Assembly (NCBI GenBank): GCA_050847315.1
Contig: CP193791.1
Reading direction: 5' to 3' (one strand)
Length of the DNA: 64,000 nt
Source of the DNA: Cedecea sp000277545
Lineage (GTDB): Bacteria > Pseudomonadota > Gammaproteobacteria > Enterobacterales > Enterobacteriaceae
Shown here: piece after piece, positions 7,777 through 14,957 of the stretch
Position numbering within the stretch: the first letter of the stretch is position 1
Layout: the number at the start of each line of letters is the position of its first letter
Position numbers and translations under genes: made by a program
Notes under the pieces: generated by a model
What the model was told of the DNA's origin: nothing
What the model saw: the letters and a program-made list of their open reading frames with translations, nothing else
The model's database searches: none

Positions 7777-8379
7777 ATGGCGCACGAGTTACAACTCATC
7801 AAGCATCACACAGGAATCCTGATCCCGGCCACGCCCGAGACCAGTGAAATCCTGCAATCAAAAATCCGACTTGGCGACGTTCTGGTTGCTGAATTCAAAA
7901 AAGTGCGTAATCCGGCATTTCACCGCCGATTCTTCGCGCTCCTCAATCTTGGCTTCGAATACTGGGAACCGACTGGCGGGGCTATCTCGAGCAACGAGCG
8001 CAGGTTGGTAACCGGCTATGCCAAATATCTTGCCGCTTACGGCGGGAATGAAGGCGCGCTGCTGGATGCTGCTGAGCAGTATCTGGAGCAGGTAGCGAAT
8101 CGCCGCGTTACCAACGGGATAAGCCTGTGCAAATCGTTCGATGCGTACCGGGCCTGGGTAACCGTCGAGGCCGGGCATTTTGACGCCATCGAGCTGCCAG
8201 ACGGCACCCTCAGAAAGCACCCGCGTAGCATCTCCTTTGCCAGCATGGATGAAGTGGAATTTCATCAGCTGTACAACACCGCACTCGACGTTCTCTGGCG
8301 CTGGATCCTGTCTCGCTCTTTCAGTTCGCGCGACGAAGCCGAAAATGCTGCCGCGCAGCTGCTTGGCTTTGCGGGGTGA
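7777..8379 (+). CDS. DUF1367 family phage protein
   Basis: A 200-residue protein beginning MAHELQLIKHHTGILIPATP, the usual opening of the DUF1367 family found beside ninG and Q in enterobacterial prophages. A gene of this family sits in the nin region, where products help recombination or late gene control, but its own biochemical role is unknown. The ATG at 7777 is chosen for this conserved start and for acggag upstream; an upstream in-frame ATG at 7756 has no such support. Confidence 0.85.
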   Translation: MAHELQLIKHHTGILIPATPETSEILQSKIRLGDVLVAEFKKVRNPAFHRRFFALLNLGFEYWEPTGGAISSNERRLVTGYAKYLAAYGGNEGALLDAAEQYLEQVANRRVTNGISLCKSFDAYRAWVTVEAGHFDAIELPDGTLRKHPRSISFASMDEVEFHQLYNTALDVLWRWILSRSFSSRDEAENAAAQLLGFAG

Positions 8380-8383
8380 TGGG

Positions 8384-8584
8384 ATGAAACACACTTGGTT
8401 CCATCATATCGATTGCACCACGCAGCAGGCCGACCAGCTAGTGGCCCAATACCAGGCGCGCGGCGTCAAAACAGAGCGAAGCCTGAACCCCGATTACACC
8501 ACCTGGACAGTCAGCGCATTCCTCCCTACCTCCAGCAGTCCGCCGCGGGCAGATAGCCGCTGGCGCAACCGGGTGTGGGGGTGA
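8384..8584 (+). CDS. Small nin-region phage protein
   Basis: A 66-residue protein starting MKHTWFHHIDCTTQQADQL, placed five bases after the DUF1367 gene and two bases before ninG. It has a short alpha/beta look with VKTERSLNPDYTTWTVSAF in the middle. I recognise this kind of small protein only as a conserved neighbour of ninG in Klebsiella- and Enterobacter-type prophages. Function unknown. Confidence 0.7.
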   Translation: MKHTWFHHIDCTTQQADQLVAQYQARGVKTERSLNPDYTTWTVSAFLPTSSSPPRADSRWRNRVWG

Positions 8585-8586
8585 GC

Positions 8587-9228
8587 ATGGCGAAGATACC
8601 GCGCCGCAAATGCGCAAACAAAGAATGCCGGCAGTGGTTCCACCCGACGCGCAACGGTCAGTTGGTGTGCTCATTCGAGTGCGCCAGCGCCGTCGGCAAA
8701 GAACAGACCCGGAAAGCACGCGAGGCAGCGCAGCATAAAGAGCTGTCACGCCAGCGCACTGAAGAAAAAGCAGGGCGCCAACGTCGGAAGGCAAGACTCG
8801 CAGAGCTCAGACCGAACGGTTACTACAAGGCGCAGGCTCAGCAAGCCTTTAACGCTTTCATCCGGGCGAGAGATGCGGATTTGCCATGTATCAGCTGCGG
8901 AGAGCATAACCCTCCCAATCTGCATGGCGGGCAGTGGGATTGCGGGCACTTCAAAACGGTTGGAGCGAACCCGGAGTTGCGTTTTGAGGAGCGTAACGCT
9001 CACAAGCAGTGCAAGTCTTGTAATGGCGGAGCGGGAAAGTACACAGCCAAAGAGGCAACGGTCAACCAGCAATACGAAGCGGGCCTGATTGCTCGTTATG
9101 GGCAGGAGTACGTCGACTGGTTGAATGGCCCCCACGAAATGACCAACTACCGCCGCGAAGATTTCATCCGGATCCGCGACGAGTACCGCGCCAAATTAAA
9201 AGCACTAAAACAGCGGGAGGCAGCATGA
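8587..9228 (+). CDS. ninG: NinG recombination protein
   Basis: A 213-residue NinG (Rap) protein. In lambda NinG is an endonuclease that stimulates RecBCD-dependent recombination and cuts branched DNA. Visible parts: N-terminal zinc ribbon (CANKECRQWFHP.. VCSFECA, residues about 8-35), basic helix, then the HNH-like core with CISCGEHNPPNLHGGQWDCG (near 98-117) and HKQCKSCNGGAGKY. ATG 8587 is chosen because it starts at the conserved MAKIPRRKC; a GTG or ATG slightly upstream would extend into the previous gene. Confidence 0.92.
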   Translation: MAKIPRRKCANKECRQWFHPTRNGQLVCSFECASAVGKEQTRKAREAAQHKELSRQRTEEKAGRQRRKARLAELRPNGYYKAQAQQAFNAFIRARDADLPCISCGEHNPPNLHGGQWDCGHFKTVGANPELRFEERNAHKQCKSCNGGAGKYTAKEATVNQQYEAGLIARYGQEYVDWLNGPHEMTNYRREDFIRIRDEYRAKLKALKQREAA

Positions 9229-9365
9229 AGCCAGAGCTCGTCGCATCGCTTCGAAAACGCTGGAACAGCCTTCGAATATATCGCCGTCCGGGATCGGTGC
9301 TGGTGGATTATCGGATCCTCAAGAACCACATTCGCATTTATCAGTTAGCAGGAGCGACACAATGA
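9225..9365 (+). CDS. Very small basic phage protein
   Basis: A 46-residue open frame that overlaps ninG (ATGA at 9225-9228) and the Q gene (ATGA at 9362-9365), with a good ribosome site (gggagg) inside the ninG end. It is strongly basic and helical (ASLRKRWNSLRIYRRPG). The double overlap argues that it is translated. Function unknown. Confidence 0.6.
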   Translation: MKPELVASLRKRWNSLRIYRRPGSVLVDYRILKNHIRIYQLAGATQ

Positions 9366-10051
9366 ACACTCAATACCTGGAATTTGTCCGCCAGCAGCTG
9401 ATTGTTGCCACTGCCGATCTGAGCGGGGCGACAAAGGGACAACTGGTGGCCTTCGCCGAGAACGCGATGTTTACGCCGACTGCGCGCAGTCGTGGCCGCC
9501 AGAAAGTTGCTGACTCGGCGACCGGGCGAATGGTGAACCCCAGCAATCCGCCGATCCCCGGCCAACAATCCCGCGCCAAAGGCTCGTCTATTGCGCTGGT
9601 GCTGCCTGTTGAATTCTCTACCGCGTCATGGCGTCGGGCGGTGCTGGCGCTGGATGAACACCAGAAAGCGTGGCTGCTCTGGAACTACAGCGAAAACACG
9701 CAATTCGAGCACCAAATCAGCATCACTCAGTGGGCATGGTCAGAATTCCGTGAACAGCTCGGGGCGAAGAAGGTGGCCGGCAAGACGATGGAACGCCTGA
9801 AGAAGCTTATCTGGCTGGCAGCCCAGGATGTGAAAGAAGCGTTGGCCGGGCGCTATGTGTACCAGCAGCAGGATCTTGCCGGCTTGTGCGGTGTGAAACC
9901 TGATAACTGGAGCCATAACTATGCCGACTACTGGCGGACAATGTGTGTCATCTTCGAGCGTCTTGATGGTGACGCTCTGCATTGCGTAGTAAGAACACGA
10001 TCGCAACAAAAATCAGCTTTTTCGCAGCAGGGTATTGCAAAAATCAATTAA
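9362..10051 (+). CDS. Q: Late antitermination protein Q
   Basis: A 229-residue antiterminator of the phi80/phage-82 type Q family (middle segment ALDEHQKAWLLWNYSE and C-terminal NWSHNYADYWRTMCVIFERLD). Q proteins load onto RNA polymerase paused just after the late promoter and let it pass terminators into the lysis and morphogenesis genes. That fits its place here: directly upstream are early genes, directly downstream are a start-proximal terminator and the lysis cassette. Confidence 0.88.
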   Translation: MNTQYLEFVRQQLIVATADLSGATKGQLVAFAENAMFTPTARSRGRQKVADSATGRMVNPSNPPIPGQQSRAKGSSIALVLPVEFSTASWRRAVLALDEHQKAWLLWNYSENTQFEHQISITQWAWSEFREQLGAKKVAGKTMERLKKLIWLAAQDVKEALAGRYVYQQQDLAGLCGVKPDNWSHNYADYWRTMCVIFERLDGDALHCVVRTRSQQKSAFSQQGIAKIN

Positions 10052-10063
10052 ATGAGCCATATT
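10035..10063 (+). promoter_or_regulatory. Predicted late promoter pR'
   Basis: TTGCAA (10035-10040), 17-bp spacer, CATATT (10058-10063), overlapping the end of Q. It stands about 50 bp before a terminator hairpin, the arrangement expected for a Q-controlled late promoter. Sequence match and position only. Confidence 0.4.
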
Positions 10064-10114
10064 TAAGCCTACTTTGATATGCTGCCAAAAATACATCAGC
10101 GGCATGCCTTCAAG

Positions 10115-10138
10115 GCCTCGCCATAGCGCGAGGCTTTT
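10115..10138 (+). terminator. Probable tR'-type terminator after Q
   Basis: Stem gcctcgc / gcgaggc with a six-base loop, followed by tttt. It would stop late transcription unless Q modifies the polymerase. Confidence 0.7.
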
Positions 10139-10362
10139 GCTGGCAAATCGAAAATCTGCCAATGCCATAGAGCATTTTTTGCCATCATTTAGTGATGAAT
10201 TCTGTTGATAACTTCTTTTATGCACGTATAATGCCGCGCCATCGAAGAGTTATATCGACACCAATTTGATAAAAAAAAGTAGAGCTAAACCCCTTGTGCG
10301 TTATCCTTTCTTTCGGTAGTTTGGATTTGTAGGACGTACAAAGCCCTGCTAAGGAATTTAAT

Positions 10363-10452
10363 TTGAACAAAATTCAGCCAGCCGTTGTGTATGCAATGAC
10401 CTTTTTCATCATCCCTGCATGGGGATTTTGGCTGTTTTCGCTCATTAAATAA
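10363..10452 (+). CDS. Possible 29-residue membrane peptide
   Basis: A short frame starting at TTG with aagga ten bases upstream. The peptide is MNKIQPAVVYAMTFF followed by IIPAWGFWLFSLIK, hydrophobic almost throughout, ending in lysine and a TAA. It lies in the region before the lysis cassette where small membrane proteins are frequent in lambdoid phages. Evidence is limited to the ribosome site and the clear transmembrane character. Confidence 0.4.
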   Translation: MNKIQPAVVYAMTFFIIPAWGFWLFSLIK

Positions 10453-10509
10453 TCAAACAGACGTTCCCTTCCTGTTTTCCAAAGATTTTTTCATCCTTTA
10501 CCAGTTAAA

Positions 10510-10920
10510 ATGCCCACGGTTCTGACATGCGGCCGCACGTCGGGTAATTTAACTTGGTATAAGGAATCTCATATAGAAGCCTCTGATAACTCTGCTTCCG
10601 GTGTAAGGGTCTGGATTTTAACAACGATGGTTGGTTTGCTTATGGCTATCGTAACGTTCTTTGCAGTGCGTATTGTCAACACGATTGATGATACGGATGC
10701 TGCGGTCCAAACCATTAAAGAAGTACAAGCGTCCCAAGGCGAAGCCATTAAAGGTCTGCAGCGTGACCGAGACAACGCCAATAAGGAAATCGATCGGTTG
10801 AGAGACCAGGTCGATCGCTTGAAAGATGATAACGCTATTTTAAAAGCGAAGGCGGGGATTCCTCTGACGCTGAACAGTGAGCCACCTTCGGGTGGCTTTT
10901 TCGTATATGGAAGAAGCTAA
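10510..10920 (+). CDS. Membrane-anchored coiled-coil phage protein
   Basis: The frame encodes up to 136 residues. One membrane helix (WILTTMVGLLMAIVTFFAV, residues about 35-53) is followed by a long heptad coiled coil (NANKEIDRLRDQVDRLKDDN). The likely function is a membrane-bound phage protein near lysis, but no family is recognised. The start is doubtful: ATG 10510 has no ribosome site, whereas aagga before ATA 10573 is well placed, as if a start codon had mutated. The 3' end also reads through a strong terminator hairpin at 10881-10901, while a neighbouring frame would stop just before it (TGA 10878). The gene may therefore be damaged at both ends. Confidence 0.5.
   Translation: MPTVLTCGRTSGNLTWYKESHIEASDNSASGVRVWILTTMVGLLMAIVTFFAVRIVNTIDDTDAAVQTIKEVQASQGEAIKGLQRDRDNANKEIDRLRDQVDRLKDDNAILKAKAGIPLTLNSEPPSGGFFVYGRS
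10881..10901 (+). terminator. Intrinsic terminator with TTCG tetraloop
   Basis: Stem gccacc / ggtggc closed by ttcg and followed by five T. It overlaps the last codons of the frame ending at 10920. Confidence 0.8.
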
Positions 10921-10998
10921 AGCACACTTTCAATATATTCGGCTCACATTTCGAGCCAATTAAAAGAGCCATTCGGCTCATTGCCATACCCTCATATT

Positions 10999-11022
10999 GC
11001 CCGCCGCGCCGCGGGCTTTTTT
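10999..11022 (+). terminator. Intrinsic terminator before the holin gene
   Basis: Stem gcccgc / gcgggc, loop cgcgcc, then six T. Placed 75 bp upstream of the lysis cassette, so the lysis genes depend on antitermination or their own promoter. Confidence 0.8.
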
Positions 11023-11095
11023 ATTCCGGCCCCGGAGTGCATCACCGGTGCTCTGACACCACACACAGCTCCCGCATCAAAGCGAGGAGAATGAG

Positions 11096-11344
11096 ATGAT
11101 CCGATATATGCCAGACAAAATTGCATCCGCAATCTCGTATTGCGTGTCCGGCAGTCTTATTTGTGGAGGCGGCATTTTGCAATGGTTGCACGACCTCGAC
11201 TGGAACAAGGTTGCAGTAATAGGCGGCTTTCTTATCGGCCTGGCTACTTACCTGACGAACCTTTACTTCAAAAGACGACAGACAAAAGCATATGAGAAAG
11301 CCCTGAAGAAGGGATATGTCACCGCACCACCGCAGGACGATTAA
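11096..11344 (+). CDS. P21-like pinholin
   Basis: An 82-residue class II holin. Two hydrophobic segments are visible: a weakly hydrophobic first one rich in Gly/Ser (residues about 10-30), which in P21 acts as a signal-anchor-release segment, and a second ending in TYLTNLYFK, shared with phage 21 S. The tail is basic. Pinholins make small pores that collapse the membrane potential and thereby release and activate the SAR endolysin encoded next. Start ATG is preceded by gaggag. Confidence 0.88.
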   Translation: MIRYMPDKIASAISYCVSGSLICGGGILQWLHDLDWNKVAVIGGFLIGLATYLTNLYFKRRQTKAYEKALKKGYVTAPPQDD

Positions 11345-11346
11345 CC

Positions 11347-11877
11347 ATGGCATCAACGAAAAGCAAACTCAGCGCGGCCATGCTTGGGCTGTTAGCTGCT
11401 GGTGCCACTGCGCCGGTACTCATGGGGCAGTTCCAGGATGAAAAAGAAGGAACCAGCCTGGTTGCTTACCCTGATGCTGGTGGCGTGTGGACGATTTGTG
11501 GCGGTGTGACTCGCGTTGACGGTAAGCAGGTTGTTAAGGGCATGCAGCTGACGCGCCAGCAGTGCGACAAAATAGATAAAGCAGAGCAGGCAAAGGCTTT
11601 GGCCTGGGTTGAGAAAAATGTTCGAGTGCCGTTGACTGAGCCTCAAAAAGTCGGCATCGCTTCTTTCTGCCCCTGGAACATCGGCCCCGGTAAATGTCTG
11701 CCATCGACATTCTGGCGAAAGCTCAATTCTGGTGACCGGCACGGCGCATGCGCAGAGATAAAGCGCTGGACGTATGACGGCGGCCGCGATTGTCGGATTC
11801 GCTCGAATAATTGCTACGGGCAGGTTCTACGCCGTGACCAGGAGTCCGAACTGGCATGCTGGGGGCTGGATAAATGA
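11347..11877 (+). CDS. SAR endolysin, GH24 lysozyme
   Basis: A 176-residue T4/P21-type muramidase that cuts peptidoglycan glycan strands. The N-terminus (residues about 8-28, AAMLGLLAAGATAPVLMG) is a weak hydrophobic, Ala/Gly-rich signal-anchor-release segment. The catalytic triad spacing E-x8-D-x5-T is met by E34, D43 and T49. It starts three bases after the pinholin gene. Several cysteines could hold the inactive membrane-tethered form. Export would be by Sec, activation by release after pinholin triggering. Confidence 0.93.
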   Translation: MASTKSKLSAAMLGLLAAGATAPVLMGQFQDEKEGTSLVAYPDAGGVWTICGGVTRVDGKQVVKGMQLTRQQCDKIDKAEQAKALAWVEKNVRVPLTEPQKVGIASFCPWNIGPGKCLPSTFWRKLNSGDRHGACAEIKRWTYDGGRDCRIRSNNCYGQVLRRDQESELACWGLDK

Positions 11878-12389
11878 CGCTGAAAACCTGGTTACTTGTG
11901 GGCGTTGAGCTGCTGCTCTCCGGAATCATTATTTTCGTGCTGATGGGGCAGGTTAGCGAGCAGCGCACCAGGGCAGAAAAAGCAGAGCAAGAAGTCGATG
12001 GCCAGAGGCAGGTTATTGCTACCCAGGCTTTCAACATGAACCGCTTTAATCAGATCGCAGACTACACCGACCGACACAATTCACTGATTGATGCCGGCAC
12101 CGAGAAAACGGTCATCGAATACCGGGAGATTTTACGCCGTGACAAAACCTGTGATCTGCCTGTTCCTGCTGACGTTGCTGGTGGGCTGCTCGACTACACG
12201 AACAGTTTACGTGCCAGCGCAATGCACGCCGATTCCGGCCAGCCTGACGCAGCCAGTTTTACCCCCGCTGCCGCCAGCGGCCTGACGTATTGCCAGGCTG
12301 TGCTTTGGATAAAGCCGTTACTGGCTGCTATCGATAAAGCGAATAGCCAGCTGGCCGGAATCAGGCAAATTGAGGCAGAGAGAAAATAG
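11874..12389 (+). CDS. Rz: i-spanin Rz
   Basis: A 171-residue inner-membrane spanin subunit with one N-terminal membrane helix (TWLLVGVELLLSGIIIFVLM, residues 5-24) followed by a periplasmic coiled coil (QVSEQRTRAEKAEQEVDGQ). It overlaps the endolysin by ATGA. Together with the Rz1 lipoprotein nested in another frame it fuses inner and outer membrane in the final lysis step. Confidence 0.9.
   Translation: MTLKTWLLVGVELLLSGIIIFVLMGQVSEQRTRAEKAEQEVDGQRQVIATQAFNMNRFNQIADYTDRHNSLIDAGTEKTVIEYREILRRDKTCDLPVPADVAGGLLDYTNSLRASAMHADSGQPDAASFTPAAASGLTYCQAVLWIKPLLAAIDKANSQLAGIRQIEAERK
12139..12285 (+). CDS. Rz1: o-spanin Rz1 lipoprotein, nested in Rz
   Basis: A 48-residue outer-membrane lipoprotein read in a different frame inside Rz. 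It starts at GTG (VTKPVICLFLLTLLVGC); the lipobox LVGC gives lipidation at the cysteine, and the mature part is proline-rich (LTQPVLPPLPPAA), as in other Rz1 proteins. The nested arrangement is the classical one. Confidence 0.87.
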   Translation: MTKPVICLFLLTLLVGCSTTRTVYVPAQCTPIPASLTQPVLPPLPPAA

Positions 12390-12561
12390 CATTACCGGGG
12401 CTTTTCGCTGAGGGGATTCGATAATGCAACACTTATTTTATCGGCAATCCCACATTATGGAATCAATAAAACATTTCATTGACGCTGTTGATTTGTTTAA
12501 TACTTAACCCCATTTAACATTTGAACTTACCGCGATGGTAGGCCGATCAAATGGAGATGAT

Positions 12562-12774
12562 ATGTTAAAAGATTACTTCGCTAGATTAACATCAGATCAA
12601 GAGCGTCGAGTTATGGCTGTGGAAGCTGCATTAGAGATAGCGAAAGCCTCTGTTAGTGCGCCTTCGGCATATACTGGGGTTAAAACTGAGTATGATCTGC
12701 AAAAAGTAGCATCAGAGATTAATTCTTTGGCTGATGCCATCCAAGACGCGCTGGAAAGCGATGATGATGAATAA
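12562..12774 (+). CDS. Small acidic phage protein before terminase
   Basis: A 70-residue protein starting MLKDYFARLTSDQERRVMA and ending ESDDDE. ATG 12562 is chosen because ggagatgat stands directly upstream; an ATG at 12535 lacks this. The protein is helical and acidic with no membrane segment. Proteins of this sort often stand between lysis and terminase genes in enterobacterial prophages. Function unknown. A strong terminator follows. Confidence 0.7.
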   Translation: MLKDYFARLTSDQERRVMAVEAALEIAKASVSAPSAYTGVKTEYDLQKVASEINSLADAIQDALESDDDE

Positions 12775-12792
12775 TGTTTTTAGTTGATTAGT

Positions 12793-12814
12793 AACCCGCT
12801 CCGGCGGGTTTTTT
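12793..12814 (+). terminator. Intrinsic terminator before terminase genes
   Basis: Stem aacccgc / gcgggtt, four-base loop, T-rich tail. Confidence 0.85.
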
Positions 12815-12870
12815 ATTGCCATCATCATGGGTAGGCCCATCGTAATGGCTCTAATGACAGGTGAATTACA

Positions 12871-13611
12871 ATGGCAAAACCGGACTGGGGAGCATTGCAA
12901 CACCAGTTCCTCGCCGAGCATGCCAAAACAGGTATTTCCCCCAAAGACTGGTGCCAGGCTCAGGGACTGAATTACTCATCTGCGAAACGCTACATCAAAG
13001 TAACGTCGTATGGTGCGAAATCGCAGAAAGAACCTGCGAAAAAAAATGCGAATTCGCAAAAGGGAAAGGGCGAGGTCAGTGAAGTCGGGAAGGTGAAAAA
13101 ATCCGCCCGTGAAACAGGCAGCGCCAAAAAATCCCGAGACGCGAAACCGATACGCGGTTCCCGACATGCTCCGCCGATTAATGCATTCGCCCCCGGCAAC
13201 CAGCACGCGCTCAAGCACGGCGGCTACGGTCGTAGGATGCTTCTCTCTGACGCTATTACCGAAGACGCCCAGTCACTCACGTTGGATGATGAACTGTTCT
13301 GGCTGCGCGCGGCGAGCCTGACGGCAGCGGAGAACATCGGTCGCTGGCAGACAGAGCTTGAGACCGCTAATGGCGAAGCAGCTAAAGACCTTCACGATTT
13401 GATTTCGTCTGCACAGAAAGCCATGCACCGCAACACGCAGCGCATTGAGTCGCTGGAGTACACCAAAAACTCCATCGCTAAATTGCAGACGGATGCAGCT
13501 TACCGCGTTGTCGCGACGGAGAAGGTGGAAATGGAAATCGACATCCTGAAGGACGGCGACAGCGACAACGCCATCGTCGTACACAACACCCTGCCGATAC
13601 CAGGAAGATAA
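12871..13611 (+). CDS. Terminase small subunit
   Basis: A 246-residue DNA-packaging subunit that recognises phage DNA and presents it to the large subunit. The N-terminal helix-turn-helix (WGALQHQFLAEHAKTGISP with GLNYSSAKRYIK) is followed by a long basic linker (KKSARETGSAKKSRDAK) and a C-terminal helical oligomerisation part. It stands three bases before the large subunit, which supports the call. Confidence 0.88.
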   Translation: MAKPDWGALQHQFLAEHAKTGISPKDWCQAQGLNYSSAKRYIKVTSYGAKSQKEPAKKNANSQKGKGEVSEVGKVKKSARETGSAKKSRDAKPIRGSRHAPPINAFAPGNQHALKHGGYGRRMLLSDAITEDAQSLTLDDELFWLRAASLTAAENIGRWQTELETANGEAAKDLHDLISSAQKAMHRNTQRIESLEYTKNSIAKLQTDAAYRVVATEKVEMEIDILKDGDSDNAIVVHNTLPIPGR

Positions 13612-13614
13612 ATC

Positions 13615-14946
13615 ATGGCCGACATTTACCTCCCGACTCTGCATGACGGGCAGTTAAAGGTCTGGTCTGACTCCTGGGAAGATCAGCTTCACGCGGTTCG
13701 ATGTGGCCGCCGTTGGGGTAAGACCTTCATGCTGTCCAGTGCTGCTGTGACCTATGCCACTGCGCCATTTAAGCGCCCGGGCATGGACATTGAGCTGGGC
13801 GGCCGCGTCGGTATCTTCACCGCAGAGTATCGCCAGTATCAGGAGATTTACGACAAGCTCGAAGAAATCCTGCTGCCTCTTAAGAAAAGCTTTAGCCGTC
13901 AGGAGAAACGCCTGCTGCTGAAGAACGGCGGGAAGATCGACTTCTGGGTCACCAACGATAACAAACTGGCTGGCCGTGGCCGCGAATACGAAATCATCCT
14001 GATTGACGAGGCGGCGTTTACCAAGTCACCAGAGATGCTGAGGGAAATTTGGCCCAAGTCGATTAAGCCAACGTTGCTGACGACTAAGGGCCGGGCCTAC
14101 GTATTTTCAACGCCTGACGGGGTGGACGAAGAGAATTTCTTCTACGCCATCTGTCACGACAATAGCCTCGGCTTTATTGAGCATCACGCGCCGACATCCT
14201 CCAACCCGTTCGTTCCGCCGGAAGAACTGGAGAAGGAGAAAGCCAACAACGACCCGCGCGTCTTCCGCCAGGAGTTTCTGGCCGAGTTCGTCGACTGGTC
14301 TGCCGCTTCGCTGTTCGACGTCCGCAAATGGTTCGAGGGTGAGAATCAGGATCAGCCTGTCGATTACCCTGAAATGTGCCAGGCCGTTTTCGCTGTCATG
14401 GATACCGCCGTCAAAGGTGGTTCAGAGCATGACGGAACGGCGGTGGTGTATTACGCCGTCGACACCCGGCCCGGCATCCAGCGCCTCACCATTCTGGACT
14501 GGGACGTCGTGCAGATTGACGGCGCGCTGCTGGAAACGTGGATGCCGTCGGTATTCGACCGCCTCAACGAGCTTTCCGGGCAGTGCGTTGCCATCAACGG
14601 CAGCCTGGGCGTATTCATCGAAGACGCCAGCATGGGCAGCATCCTACTGCAGAAAGGTGAAAGCCTGGGATGGCCGGTCAACAAAATTGAGTCCGCACTC
14701 ACCAGCAAAGGAAAGGACGAACGCGCCATTATGGCCTCCGGTTACCACTACCGCGGCCTGGCGAAAATATCCCGACACGCCTACGAGAAGACAGCAGTCT
14801 TCAAAGGCGAGACAGCAAACCATCTGCACAAGCAGGTTTCCCGATTCCACCTTGCCGACAAAAAAGCTCATAAGCGCGCCGACGACTTACTCGACTGTTA
14901 CACCTACGGGCTGATTATCGCATTCGGCAGTGGCGACGCAATCTGA
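13615..14946 (+). CDS. Terminase large subunit
   Basis: A 443-residue ATP-driven packaging motor and nuclease. Walker A is CGRRWGKT (residues about 30-37), Walker B is IILIDEAAF (near 126), and the C-terminal nuclease shows the acidic VMDTAVKGGSEHDGTAVVYY segment (near 261). Full length for the family. It assembles on the portal and cleaves concatemeric DNA. Confidence 0.95.
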   Translation: MADIYLPTLHDGQLKVWSDSWEDQLHAVRCGRRWGKTFMLSSAAVTYATAPFKRPGMDIELGGRVGIFTAEYRQYQEIYDKLEEILLPLKKSFSRQEKRLLLKNGGKIDFWVTNDNKLAGRGREYEIILIDEAAFTKSPEMLREIWPKSIKPTLLTTKGRAYVFSTPDGVDEENFFYAICHDNSLGFIEHHAPTSSNPFVPPEELEKEKANNDPRVFRQEFLAEFVDWSAASLFDVRKWFEGENQDQPVDYPEMCQAVFAVMDTAVKGGSEHDGTAVVYYAVDTRPGIQRLTILDWDVVQIDGALLETWMPSVFDRLNELSGQCVAINGSLGVFIEDASMGSILLQKGESLGWPVNKIESALTSKGKDERAIMASGYHYRGLAKISRHAYEKTAVFKGETANHLHKQVSRFHLADKKAHKRADDLLDCYTYGLIIAFGSGDAI

Positions 14947-14957
14947 CGAGAGAACCA

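Larger units (their letters stand above)
10052..10509 (+). other. Non-coding region between Q and lysis genes
   Basis: About 460 bp. It holds the predicted late promoter tail, the hairpin at 10115-10138, an AT-rich stretch and one possible 29-codon membrane peptide (10363-10452). I see no RNA gene that I can name. Confidence 0.6.

Noticed and set aside
10013..10225. 70-codon minus-strand frame after Q
   Set aside because: It overlaps the predicted late promoter and terminator and has no supporting start signal or family.
12424..12507. 27-codon frame MQHLFYRQSHIMESIKHF after Rz
   Set aside because: No ribosome site and no conserved feature.
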